Counted from the stretch's first letter, positions 55,306 to 63,944 are shown. The stretch is DNA of 64,000 bases from an uncultured Muribaculum sp. (GCA_910589555.1 CAJUTE010000007.1:28308-92307); one strand, 5' to 3'. The notes: generated by a model from the letters alone, not told the origin. Made by a program: numbers and translations.

Positions 55306-56715
55306 TTATAGTCCGAACATCGGTTTGAGCACTTCCGCTTCAAGGATATATACTGCGGCGCCGGCAAGATAGCCTACCAGGGCGAGCAGAGTGAAGCGTT
55401 TCAAGTACCATCCGAAGCTGATCTTCTCGAGTCCCATGGCGATCACACCGGCTGCTGAACCGATGATGAGCATGCTGCCGCCCACTCCGGCACAATAGGA
55501 GAGGAATTCCCAGAATGTTCCGTCGACCACGAAATTGGCTGCATAGCCGGTGGCTCCGGCAGCTTCAACGGGATACATACCCATAGCTGCGGCAACAAGG
55601 GGCACATTGTCGACGATGGAAGAAAGAATACCGAGAAGAATGTTGATGATATACACATTGTGTACTTTTGCGTCGAGCCAAGAGGCTGCCGAAGCGAGAA
55701 TGCCGGTGGCTTGAAGCACGGCTACCGCCATGAGGATGCCGAGGAAGAAGAGGATCGACGACATATCGATGCGCGAGATGATGCTCGGCAATCTATGCTC
55801 CTGATCTTTGGTAAGTCCCTTGCGGTTGTAGAACAATTCAGTGAACACCCACAATGCTCCGAGCACGAGAAGAATGCCCACAAACGGAGGAAGGTGAGTG
55901 ATCGACTTGAACACCGGAACGAACAGCAGTCCGCCTACTCCCAGGTAGAATATCAGTTTGCGCTCGCGGGGAGTGACCACTCCGTCATTGGGTATTGCCG
56001 AAGCGATATCGTCGCTCATTGAGCCTTTAAGTTTTGCCGATACGATGAGAAGCGGGAGAATGACAGCCACGATACTCGGCAGAAGCACGAAGCTGATAAG
56101 GGCTCCGCTGGTCACGTTGCCTTTCACCCACAACATGATGGTTGTGACGTCGCCGATGGGTGACCATGCGCCGCCGGTGTTGGCAGCGATCACTACCATG
56201 CCGGCATATAGCCAACGCTCTTTCTGGTCGCTGATGAGCTTGCGCAGAAGCATCACCATGACGATGGTAGTGGTGAGGTTGTCAAGAACGGCTGAAAGAA
56301 TGAAGGTCACAAAGCAGATGATCCACAGCAGACGGCGTTTTTTACGGGTGGTGATCTTGTTGGTAATCACCGAGAAACCTCCGTGAACATCCACAAGCTC
56401 CACGATGGTCATGGCGCCGATGAGGAAGAAGAGGGTCTGGGTGATGTCGCCGAGATGCTCGATGATCTCTACATTGAGCACATACTGCAAGCATTGATGA
56501 GCCAGCGATTCGCCGCCCATTTTGGCTGATTCGATGTACTCCTGCAACTCGGCGCCGCTTACTATCGGCACAATTTTTTCAGCATTAAGGGCATAAACAA
56601 CCCACATGAGCATACCGAGCAACAGGGCGGATGCTGTTTTGTCGACTTTGATCGGGTGTTCAAGAGCTATAGCCATATAGCCGACCACGAACAAAATCAC
56701 TAATGTTACTAACAT
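55306..56715 (-). CDS. nhaD: NhaD family sodium/proton antiporter
   Basis: 469 residues with about 12 hydrophobic helices. Family segments are FLIGAMTIVELVDVHGGFSV, DNLTTTIVMVMLL and the paired GAWSPIGDVTTIML, plus SIVDNVPLVAAAMGMYP in the second half. These match NhaD in the arsenite-permease superfamily. It exchanges Na+ for H+ across the inner membrane. Confidence 0.92.
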   Translation of the reverse strand: MLVTLVILFVVGYMAIALEHPIKVDKTASALLLGMLMWVVYALNAEKIVPIVSGAELQEYIESAKMGGESLAHQCLQYVLNVEIIEHLGDITQTLFFLIGAMTIVELVDVHGGFSVITNKITTRKKRRLLWIICFVTFILSAVLDNLTTTIVMVMLLRKLISDQKERWLYAGMVVIAANTGGAWSPIGDVTTIMLWVKGNVTSGALISFVLLPSIVAVILPLLIVSAKLKGSMSDDIASAIPNDGVVTPRERKLIFYLGVGGLLFVPVFKSITHLPPFVGILLVLGALWVFTELFYNRKGLTKDQEHRLPSIISRIDMSSILFFLGILMAVAVLQATGILASAASWLDAKVHNVYIINILLGILSSIVDNVPLVAAAMGMYPVEAAGATGYAANFVVDGTFWEFLSYCAGVGGSMLIIGSAAGVIAMGLEKISFGWYLKRFTLLALVGYLAGAAVYILEAEVLKPMFGL

Positions 56716-56792
56716 AAGCTGTTATGGTTTTAGATGGTTAATAAATTACTGTTTCAGTTTTTCCGGCAATGATAGAATTGTCAAAAATCGTG

Positions 56793-56800
56793 CAAATTTA
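56793..56800 (-). promoter_or_regulatory. -7 promoter box for nhaD
   Basis: TAAATTTG on the minus strand, 77 bp before nhaD. Confidence 0.45.
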
Positions 56801-56957
56801 ATAAAATTACTCAACAATCCCTCATTTACACCTATATTTATTATAAGTTATTTTTGTGGAGGGTGCCATCAATGCACTTAATTTACTCCATGCGCCATGC
56901 AGGTCTATCGCTCTATTATATGATTATTGCCCGGCAGCAATAAATGAAATTTATTTG

Positions 56958-56965
56958 TAACTTTG
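56958..56965 (+). promoter_or_regulatory. -7 promoter box, apparently leaderless, for the TPR regulator
   Basis: TAACTTTG followed by exactly 5 nt and the ATG at 56971. This box lies inside the longer reading frame beginning at 56944, which argues for the later start. Confidence 0.55.
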
Positions 56966-56970
56966 CATTT

Positions 56971-58716
56971 ATGAGACTCGTGTTGTGGATATTATCATTA
57001 TTGGTGGGATGTGTCATAGCCGGTTGCCAAGGCGACCGCGATGTGGACAATGCCCTTTTGTGTGCGGATGAGATGATGGAAAAGATGCCCGACTCGGCAT
57101 TGAAAGTGATGGAATCCATTGACCCTAAGAGGGTTTACGGTGGAAGTCAGAGAGCCAGGTATGCTCTTTTGCTGACTCAGGCACGCTATAAAAATTTCAT
57201 CGATGAGACTGATGACTCGCTTATCTCGGTGGCTGTGAGGCACTACCGACGCAAGAACGATCATAGGGCATTGGCAAATGCGTGTTTTCATAAAGCACGT
57301 ATATTGGAAAATGCAGGGAATGATAACCGTAGCCTTGAATTGGCATTGGATGCTGAACAAGCAGCAATTAAAGCTGACGATAATCTGTGGCTTGCCAGAA
57401 TATATGAATTGATGGCTGATTTATATGAAGCGAATTACAATATCCCGGAAGCATTGAAATATCGTAAATTAGCTGTATCTTATTATCAAAAATGCAACAA
57501 TACTCAAAATTGTGATTGGGCATTGGTCGATCTTGCAATTACATATAATGAAATGCATGATTCGATCAGTAATAGAAGGTGTATTATGTTGCTTGATAGT
57601 ATTCGTGATGTTTGCATTAATGCTGGATATTCAGATCATTTTTGGCATCAATGTTATATTTCATATATCAGTGCTTTTTATAGATTGGGGCAAAATGAAA
57701 AAGCAATAGAAAAGTTTAGAGAGTTGGAAAAGTTGTATCCGAATCAAATATTTCCGTCTCAAGTATATGCCTATATTAGTAGGTGTTTTGTTGATATTGA
57801 TCTTGATAGTGCGAAGGTATATTATGAAAAATCTTTATCGGCTCCATCCCAGAATATATTATCGGAGCAGCTTGCATTATACAGTATTTATCGGAAGCAA
57901 AATAATTTTAGAGAGGCACTTTCAATTAATTTGAAAATTTCTGCAATTCAGGATAGTATTGCAATGTCGCAAGCAAGACAATCGCTCTCAGTTGAACGAA
58001 GTAATTATTTTGTGAAAGTGGTAAAAAAAGAACAGTATATTTCTAAACGTAGAAAAGTCCTTTTGATTGCCGGACTGATTTTTGGCGCTATTCTTTTAGG
58101 AATTATTTATCTGTATCATAATGAGAGAATGCTACGAAAAAATGCTGAATTATCGGTTTGGATAGATAAGTTTAAAAATTTATCAAAGGATTTATTAGAG
58201 AGTAATTCTGATAATGAAGAATTAAGTCGGACATTGAATGAAATTTTGAATGAAATTAATATAGTGAATGAGGAGCTCAATAATCATAAAAAGATAGAAA
58301 ATGAATTGAACAAGACAATTAAACAGTTATTTGGATCTCATTTTGAATCATTGAATTTGCTATGTGAAGAATACATTGAAAAAAAGGATAGTTCAGATAA
58401 AGTAAAACTAACTATTTTTAAGTCAATTAAGAAAGAAATAGATAGGATGTCGGATTCTAAAAATTTTGAAAAGTTGGAAAACATTGTGAATTCATGTAAT
58501 AATAATATTCTGAGTCGATTTAAAGAGCAGTTTCGTGAAATGTCGCCCATTAACTTATCTTTTATTACTCTTTCTTTTGCGGGATTATCTCCACAAGCAA
58601 TTTCGTTGATATTGAAAATAAGTCTATCCAATTGCTACACTAAAAAGCATCGATTAAAAGAACAAATAAAGAGATCTCAGGTAAAAGATAGAGATGAATT
58701 TTTAGAGTATTTGTAA
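56971..58716 (+). CDS. TPR membrane regulator with coiled coil and C-terminal helix-turn-helix
   Basis: The start is set at 56971 (MRLVLWILSLLVGC) because the promoter box overlaps the ATG at 56944. 581 residues. A signal/lipobox-like region (VIAGC) precedes several TPR-like helical repeats (about 20-330), a membrane helix near 356-378 (LLIAGLIFGAILLGIIYLYH), a coiled coil, and a C-terminal PINLSFITLSFAGLSPQAIS with LSNCYTKKHRLKEQIKRS that resembles a LuxR-type DNA-binding region. From about 57360 the coding sequence becomes markedly AT-rich compared with its start. It is a one-component surface sensor of the kind found beside DUF3244 genes. Confidence 0.75.
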   Translation: MRLVLWILSLLVGCVIAGCQGDRDVDNALLCADEMMEKMPDSALKVMESIDPKRVYGGSQRARYALLLTQARYKNFIDETDDSLISVAVRHYRRKNDHRALANACFHKARILENAGNDNRSLELALDAEQAAIKADDNLWLARIYELMADLYEANYNIPEALKYRKLAVSYYQKCNNTQNCDWALVDLAITYNEMHDSISNRRCIMLLDSIRDVCINAGYSDHFWHQCYISYISAFYRLGQNEKAIEKFRELEKLYPNQIFPSQVYAYISRCFVDIDLDSAKVYYEKSLSAPSQNILSEQLALYSIYRKQNNFREALSINLKISAIQDSIAMSQARQSLSVERSNYFVKVVKKEQYISKRRKVLLIAGLIFGAILLGIIYLYHNERMLRKNAELSVWIDKFKNLSKDLLESNSDNEELSRTLNEILNEINIVNEELNNHKKIENELNKTIKQLFGSHFESLNLLCEEYIEKKDSSDKVKLTIFKSIKKEIDRMSDSKNFEKLENIVNSCNNNILSRFKEQFREMSPINLSFITLSFAGLSPQAISLILKISLSNCYTKKHRLKEQIKRSQVKDRDEFLEYL

Positions 58717-59150
58717 TGGTTTATAGTAGTATTTGGTAAAAATATTGACGATTGGTGTATCTTTTAATTATACAAGAAATTACGTATATTATTCTTGACA
58801 GAGGCTTGTAGCTGAAAAGTCTAAATAATTTGAGCCATCACGAGGTGATAAGTCGAGTTGCTGTGTTTGGTGAGCTAAATGGACAGGCATTGAAGATGTC
58901 TTCCAGCCAACACCGTATTACCGATATCTCATAACATTTTTGTCCAATTCGGGACTCGTGCCAAATAGAGACGAGTCACCCCTCTTCCAGACTTCGTTCA
59001 GCCGAGGCGAGTAACGGATTCGTGTCTGAGGCTCTTAATTCACTCGATACAAGTTTATTGCTCTCTTATATGATTTTTACCGGACAACGCCAATATTAGA
59101 GCTACCAGGATATTACAATGTACTATATAACAGCTTGAAATTTGTCAAAA

Positions 59151-59188
59151 TACATGGTGTAAGAATAAATTTATTCTTACACCATGTA
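59151..59188. repeat. Perfect 38-bp palindrome
   Basis: Both halves, TACATGGTGTAAGAATAAA and its exact complement, meet with no loop. The arms are AT-rich and include GGTGTAAG, which appears again at 59219-59226. It could be a terminator, a protein-binding site or a cruciform. Confidence 0.75.
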
Positions 59189-59271
59189 TCTGTTTGTATA
59201 ATAGTGAGTTATGATTTATGGTGTAAGGAATTTTTCGCTTTAAAAATTCGCTTTAAGATACGATATTAAAT

Positions 59272-59279
59272 TAATTTTG
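59272..59279 (+). promoter_or_regulatory. -7 promoter box for the DUF3244 gene
   Basis: TAATTTTG on the + strand, 25 bp before the ATG at 59305. Confidence 0.5.
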
Positions 59280-59304
59280 CACCATAAAATTAAAGTTAAA
59301 TATT

Positions 59305-59682
59305 ATGGTTAAAAATTTACGAATTTTATTTATTTTGCTATTATCAATTGTGTTTTCGTCTGAAACAGTATTTGGGGAAGAAAACAGGAGTAAACCATTT
59401 GAAATTAATAATACGAAACGTCAAGAACATCGACCGCGGAAGCCTGCGATGAATAAATCTGTGAGTGCGTTTTATGAAGATGGGATTTTGGAAATTCAAT
59501 TTTTATCACCAGAAGGGGAATCTCATGTGGAGATCTTAAATTTGAACAATAGTGTTTGTTGGGAAGAAAATATTGATACAGAATATCCGGCAGCAATTTT
59601 CATCCCTGAGGAATATGGCACTTACCAAATTGACATTATTACATCAAAGGGTAACCATTATGTAGGTTATCTAATATTTTAA
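59305..59682 (+). CDS. DUF3244 family secreted protein
   Basis: 125 residues with a signal peptide (about 1-24). The mature part (VSAFYEDGILEIQFLSPEGE and the terminal YQIDIITSKGNHYVGYLIF) matches the short DUF3244 beta-sandwich proteins of Bacteroidales. These commonly occur near TPR regulators like the preceding gene. Function unknown. Confidence 0.72.
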   Translation: MVKNLRILFILLLSIVFSSETVFGEENRSKPFEINNTKRQEHRPRKPAMNKSVSAFYEDGILEIQFLSPEGESHVEILNLNNSVCWEENIDTEYPAAIFIPEEYGTYQIDIITSKGNHYVGYLIF

Positions 59683-59707
59683 TAAACCAATTTAATTTAA
59701 ATTATTT

Positions 59708-59842
59708 ATGACTAAAATTTTTTCTTTGCCGAAAGGCAGAGCGCTCTGCTACACTCTGAGTCTTATATTCGGGATTATAGTAAGGCTAATTAGTCCCATT
59801 AGTCCTATTAGTCAAATGACATTGTCGGAGACATTGGTTTGA
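59708..59842 (+). other. Possible 44-residue peptide frame containing a 9-bp tandem repeat
   Basis: A frame from ATG 59708 to TGA 59840-59842 reads MTKIFSLPKGRALCYTLSLI then FGIIVRLISPISPISQ and ends ETLV. The three 9-bp units (59789-59797, 59798-59806, 59807-59815, each ATTAGTC plus two bases) encode ISP-ISP-ISQ in frame. A 14-bp palindrome GCAGAGCGCTCTGC lies inside. It may be a small hydrophobic peptide or just noncoding repeat DNA. Confidence 0.25.
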
Positions 59843-59937
59843 TGAGACCAGTATTTGGTAGATTTATTTGTGGGATTGGTATATTTGTTATACTTTTGAC
59901 GAAGTTTTGAAAAACAACAGTATTAATATTTTTTGCG

Positions 59938-60546
59938 ATGAAATTGTTTAGAGTTATCGTTCTTGTGATTGGAGTTGCGTTTTTTTCTTTCAATACAATG
60001 GCACAATCACCGTTGGCGTTTAGTATAGAAGCAGGATGGAACCTTTCGAAACCTACTGACACCGATAAGGCTAAGAGTGGATTCAACATCGGAGCATCGG
60101 TGGAGTACGGGTTTGCCGGCAACTGGTTTGTGGACGGCGGATTGAGGCTCACCTCCAAGCCATGGGAAATCAATTACGAAGGGTATAATGATCTCACATT
60201 AAAAGCCACCCCTTATTATCTAAACATTCCGGTGAAAGTGGGTTATCGCTATGGTGTATCTGACTGCGTGGCGCTTACTCTCTCGGCAGGTCCTTATGTG
60301 GGCTGCGGATTATGGGGCAAAGGCAAAGAGAGCCTGAGTGCCGGTGGAGATATCGACAATATATTTGACGACTATATGAAGCGCTTTGAAGTGGGCGGCA
60401 TAGTCAGGATAGGAGCCGAGCTGATGAAGCACTATGTTATATCGGCTGAATATTCGCTTCAGTTCAACGATTTCGACAAGGGCAATGAAGGGCCGGGAGC
60501 ATGCCGCAACCAGGTGTTTTCAGTGAACTTGGGCTATCGTTTCTGA
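59938..60546 (+). CDS. Outer-membrane beta-barrel protein
   Basis: 202 residues with a signal peptide (cleavage after about 21, TMA-Q). Alternating strands, with FSIEAGWNLSKPTDTD and VSLGAGPYVGCG-type segments and the terminal aromatic VFSVNLGYRF, are typical of small Bacteroidetes porin-like proteins. Followed 44 bp later by another barrel gene, probably in one transcript. Confidence 0.82.
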   Translation: MKLFRVIVLVIGVAFFSFNTMAQSPLAFSIEAGWNLSKPTDTDKAKSGFNIGASVEYGFAGNWFVDGGLRLTSKPWEINYEGYNDLTLKATPYYLNIPVKVGYRYGVSDCVALTLSAGPYVGCGLWGKGKESLSAGGDIDNIFDDYMKRFEVGGIVRIGAELMKHYVISAEYSLQFNDFDKGNEGPGACRNQVFSVNLGYRF

Positions 60547-60590
60547 TCCGGGTTTTACGGAAAAGAATTGACGTATTAAATTAATAAATA

Positions 60591-61283
60591 ATGAAAAAAA
60601 TTGGAATTGGCATTGCCGCTCTTCTTGCGGGATGCTGTATGCCGGTGGAAGCGATCGAGGGGTATAACCTCGTGGGTGTTTCTGCCAATCAGATGCACTT
60701 TAATGTAGAAGAGGATGGTGATGAGACTGACTCGGGAAGCTTTCTTGGCTTCGGAGTGAATTATCTGCACGGATTCAGGCTTACCGGGAAGCTTCCGCTA
60801 TATCTTGAGACCGGAGGCTCGATGAAGTTCATGTTCTATTCCGACCATCAGACTACTTATAGCGGTGTGACCCCTGACGGTGATTGGATACGTAGCGGGG
60901 AGTATCGCCAACGTATTCAGACGGTGACTCTGACTGTTCCCGTGAATGTTGCCTACAAATGGCAGATCAATGACAAGTGGGCTCTTGTGCCATACGTAGG
61001 GCTTGATATGAAGGCTCATCTGTCGGGATGGGTCACCGATATCACCATTGATGAAAATGGTGAGTTCCGCGATGTGGGCAACCTGTTTTCTAACGGAGAA
61101 GATGACATGGATGGCAGAAAGTGGCGTCGTTTCCAGCTTGGCTGGAATGTGGGCGTGCGTGCTGAATATCGCCGTGTATTCGCATCAGCGTCCTACGGAA
61201 CAGATCTCACCCGCGTGATGGATCGTGACGGCGCGCATATTGATACTCAGAATATAGCCGTGACATTTGGCTATAAGTTCTGA
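60591..61283 (+). CDS. Outer-membrane beta-barrel protein
   Basis: 230 residues with a signal peptide (about 1-21). The barrel-like strands (LPLYLETGGSMKFMFY, VPVNVAYKWQINDKWALVPY) and terminal NIAVTFGYKF mark an outer-membrane barrel of the same general type as its neighbour, but the two are not closely similar in sequence. It ends before a strong terminator. Confidence 0.82.
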   Translation: MKKIGIGIAALLAGCCMPVEAIEGYNLVGVSANQMHFNVEEDGDETDSGSFLGFGVNYLHGFRLTGKLPLYLETGGSMKFMFYSDHQTTYSGVTPDGDWIRSGEYRQRIQTVTLTVPVNVAYKWQINDKWALVPYVGLDMKAHLSGWVTDITIDENGEFRDVGNLFSNGEDDMDGRKWRRFQLGWNVGVRAEYRRVFASASYGTDLTRVMDRDGAHIDTQNIAVTFGYKF

Positions 61284-61306
61284 TGTAAACCTGATTATAA
61301 TCCAAA

Positions 61307-61344
61307 CAATCAGGGGTGTACCGTATTTGGCACGCCCCTGATTG
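61307..61344. terminator. Bidirectional terminator between barrel gene and MFS gene
   Basis: A 13-bp stem (61307-61319 with 61332-61344, one G-T pair) followed by GTGTTTAT-type A/T-rich flanks, between convergent genes. Confidence 0.8.
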
Positions 61345-61347
61345 TGT

Positions 61348-62511
61348 TTATATTTCCGGCTTTATGCCGCGACGTTCGTATCGGGCATAGAGGACAAACA
61401 GCAGCGAGGAGCCGATGAGAATGATGGGGAGCCCTACTATTGATGGAGCCGTGTAGCCGTAGCCTGCGGCGATCACTTTGCCGCCTATCCATGCGGCTAT
61501 TGCATTGCCGGCATTGTAGGCTATCTGGATGCAGGCGGCTCCAAGCATCTCACCGCCGCGGGCATATCCCACGATGGACGACTGAAGCGGGCTGCCTGAG
61601 CCGAAAAGCGCGGCGGTGCCAAGCACCATGAGCGGAACGGCGGCAACCGGGTAGTGGCACAGGAAGAAAAACAACAGGAGCACGGGTATAGCCGAGGTCT
61701 GAACCCAAGCAGCCACCCACGAGGGCTTGTAGTGGTCGCTGAGCTTGCCGGCGATGAGGTTTCCTGCAAACATTCCGAATCCGGCAAGCACCATGAGCCA
61801 GGTGAGCGATGCGGTGGAGAATCCCGCCACTTGAGTGAGCTGCGGGTCGATGTAGCTGTACCAGCAGTAGATGCCTATCTGTCCGAACAGGACACCGCCG
61901 AATATGAGCCATGGCGGCAATGTCTTCAGGAAGCGGAACTGTCCTTTAAATCCCATGTCGGGCAGTGGCTGCAGCCGTGGCACCCAGGCATGGATGGCTA
62001 AGAAGGTGAGCATTCCTGTCACGCCGACCACCACGAAAGCTATGCGCCAGGTGAAGGTGTTGCTGATGAAGGTGCCCATGGGGACGCCCACAAGTGTGGC
62101 TACGGTCATGCCGGCTATCATGTAGGCGACGGCGCTCACTTCCTTGCCTGGCGACGCGAGCTTCCGTGCCACGATGGCTCCCACGCCGAAGTATGCCCCA
62201 TGAGGGAGTCCTGAGATGAATCGCGCTGCAAACAACGCCCAGAAGCTGGGGGCGATGGAAGCGCAGAGATTGCCCACGGCAATCACCGCCGCGAGAATGA
62301 GCATGATTTTTTTCAAAGCCATTTTGCGGGCGAAAAGCAGGGCGGGGGCGCCGCAACACACGCCGAGCGCGTAGGCCGAGATGAAGTGTCCGGCTTCCGA
62401 GATGCTGACGTTCATATTTGCCGCCAGATCGCCGAGAATGCCCATCATTAGAAATTCAGAAATGCCGAGGGCAAATGTGCCCATGGCAAGAGCAAACAAT
62501 CCTTTATTCAT
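61348..62511 (-). CDS. MFS transporter (arabinose-efflux/YdhP-like)
   Basis: 387 residues with 12 predicted helices. The start LFALAMGTFALGISEFLMMG and the loop GALAxxRKM-like LLFARKMALKK are the marks of the DHA1 group of drug/sugar exporters. The substrate cannot be told. A TAATTTTG box lies at 62534-62541. Confidence 0.9.
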   Translation of the reverse strand: MNKGLFALAMGTFALGISEFLMMGILGDLAANMNVSISEAGHFISAYALGVCCGAPALLFARKMALKKIMLILAAVIAVGNLCASIAPSFWALFAARFISGLPHGAYFGVGAIVARKLASPGKEVSAVAYMIAGMTVATLVGVPMGTFISNTFTWRIAFVVVGVTGMLTFLAIHAWVPRLQPLPDMGFKGQFRFLKTLPPWLIFGGVLFGQIGIYCWYSYIDPQLTQVAGFSTASLTWLMVLAGFGMFAGNLIAGKLSDHYKPSWVAAWVQTSAIPVLLLFFFLCHYPVAAVPLMVLGTAALFGSGSPLQSSIVGYARGGEMLGAACIQIAYNAGNAIAAWIGGKVIAAGYGYTAPSIVGLPIILIGSSLLFVLYARYERRGIKPEI

Positions 62512-62533
62512 ACGTGTACCTAAAAAACGGCTG

Positions 62534-62541
62534 CAAAATTA
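62534..62541 (-). promoter_or_regulatory. -7 promoter box for the MFS gene
   Basis: TAATTTTG on the minus strand, 22 bp before the start at 62511. Confidence 0.5.
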
Positions 62542-62566
62542 GTAAAAAAATCCGGTTAAAAAAGAA

Positions 62567-62596
62567 GCGGCGGAAGTGAATTTTCACCTCCGCCGC
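62567..62596 (-). terminator. GC-rich terminator downstream of the coiled-coil gene
   Basis: A 14-position stem with one mismatch (GCGGCGGA paired with TCCGCCGC, GTGAA with TTCAC), 2-nt loop, followed on the minus strand by TTCTTTTTT. It lies about 290 bp after the stop at 62889 and just before the MFS promoter. Nothing else recognisable lies in 62597-62888 except a weaker hairpin near 62847-62880. Confidence 0.65.
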
Positions 62597-62888
62597 CGAC
62601 CTCCGCCGGTGTCTCAAACAAGCCTTTTATAGCGAAATCAAAATTGAAATCAAAAACCCGGGCAAACATCCTAAAAAACAAAAACATCCTCCGGACAATC
62701 AAGCCATCAGCAGATAGGTAACGATCTGTGTTTGTCCCGGACATGAATAAAATTGTTGCTTTGGCATCCGTCATTGCCGGATGCCGAAAAAATATTTCTC
62801 AATTCGCATATTGATTATTGTTCAGGCTTTTCTTGAGACACCGTTAGGGGGCAGGCTCCGCTATCGGGTAGCTTGCCTCCGGCTTTCG

Positions 62889-63797
62889 TCAATTATTATC
62901 CTTTCCCAGGCGTGACACCCGGGTGTATATTTCTTCAAGCGATTGTGGAATAAGGATTTTCTTGCTGCCATATTCCCTCGCTTTTTTCTTGATATACTCG
63001 GCTCTACGTGCCTGGATGGCTTTCATCTCGCCGTTCCATTTGTCGAGCTCTTCGGCATAATCGGTCTTAGCCTTCACTTCCGAGTCGGTGACGGCTTTCT
63101 CGCATTCATATTTCATGGCGTTGAGCTTGGACTGGGCTTCGCGGTACTGCTTCTGCAGCTCGAAATATGTCGACTCGATGAGCTCCGACTCTACGGTGGG
63201 AGAGAACGAGTAGATGAGGGTGTCTCTGCCGTCGCCTTTCACTTCGTGGGGATTAAGCGACCGCAGGGCGAGATCGTTGCGGGCATCGGCGAAATGTCCT
63301 CCGGGGTGTATCTCTTTCCCTAACACCGCTGCAAGAGTCTCGAGCTGATAATAGCGGTTGCGTTCGTCAAGCGACAATCCGGCGAAGTAATCGTCGGCGG
63401 TGAGGCTCTCCCTGATTTTCGGAGGCTCGGGCACGGTGATCCCTTCGATTTTTGAATATTCTTCCAGGGTCAGCTCCTCAGCCTCCTTGATGAGCCGTTC
63501 TTTGGCTTTTATCGCCTCTCTGAGCCACGCTATGAGCGACTTGGCTTGAGCCACTTGATGTAATTTTCCGGCAGTACCCTCTACGGTTGCGGCATCCATG
63601 CCCCGGCGAAGCGTGTTGACTGAGTCATTTCCTATGAGCGAAACCTCGGTAGAGTAAAACACAAGAGTCTCCAATTCAGCTTCAAGTCCTCTTATCATCT
63701 CTTTAGCCATATTGGCTACATGGTTGGCTGATGTGGAGGTAAGCCCACGGTCATTGTCGCTGAAAAATATCAAGTCTTTTTTCATATTGTTTTTCAT
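62889..63797 (-). CDS. Unrecognised coiled-coil protein
   Basis: The start is set at 63797 (MKNNMKKDLIFFSDND), with the ATG four codons later (63785) equally possible; the frame upstream has no start context. 302 residues. Long charged helices, especially from about 205 onward (EKAVTDSEVKAKTDYAEELD and beyond), indicate coiled coils; no signal peptide or membrane helix is present. I recognise no family. A palindrome lies 29 bp before the start. It may belong to an accessory element, as it is next to a tmRNA-like sequence. Confidence 0.65.
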   Translation of the reverse strand: MKNNMKKDLIFFSDNDRGLTSTSANHVANMAKEMIRGLEAELETLVFYSTEVSLIGNDSVNTLRRGMDAATVEGTAGKLHQVAQAKSLIAWLREAIKAKERLIKEAEELTLEEYSKIEGITVPEPPKIRESLTADDYFAGLSLDERNRYYQLETLAAVLGKEIHPGGHFADARNDLALRSLNPHEVKGDGRDTLIYSFSPTVESELIESTYFELQKQYREAQSKLNAMKYECEKAVTDSEVKAKTDYAEELDKWNGEMKAIQARRAEYIKKKAREYGSKKILIPQSLEEIYTRVSRLGKDNN

Positions 63798-63825
63798 TAA
63801 GTTTGAAGCTATGCATAAACAACCG

Positions 63826-63843
63826 ACAAATTCCGGAATTTGT
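63826..63843. promoter_or_regulatory. 18-bp palindrome before the coiled-coil gene, possible operator
   Basis: ACAAATTCCGGAATTTGT is a perfect palindrome, flanked by AACCG (63821-63825) and CGGTT (63849-63853) that also pair. It fits an operator for a dimeric repressor. Confidence 0.45.
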
Positions 63844-63905
63844 TTCGCCGGTTCAATAACGCAAAAAAAACGGGTCAAAGATTGTGATCAACCTCGTTGA
63901 TAAGA

Positions 63906-63938
63906 AATCACCAACCTTTAATATAACGGTTGGTGATT
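63906..63938 (-). terminator. Terminator hairpin after the tmRNA-like sequence
   Basis: A perfect 11-bp stem AATCACCAACC/GGTTGGTGATT with an 11-nt loop, followed on the minus strand by TCTTAT. It would end a transcript entering from the right edge. Confidence 0.7.
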
Positions 63939-63944
63939 AGTAGG

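Larger units (their letters stand above)
58717..59304. other. Gene-free intergenic region with a long palindrome
   Basis: 588 bp with no credible gene. It holds a hairpin GACTCGT/ACGAGTC near 58955-58980, a second copy (59045-59088) of a sequence found before the TPR gene, a perfect 38-bp palindrome at 59151-59188, an A/T hairpin GAATTTTT/AAAAATTC near 59228-59249, and a TAATTTTG promoter box at 59272-59279 for the next gene. Confidence 0.6.

Noticed and set aside
55660..56022. A 120-residue frame opposite nhaD
   Set aside because: Antisense to a well-supported antiporter gene.
59808..60173. A 121-residue leftward frame opposite the barrel gene
   Set aside because: It is a shadow of the barrel coding strand with no family similarity.
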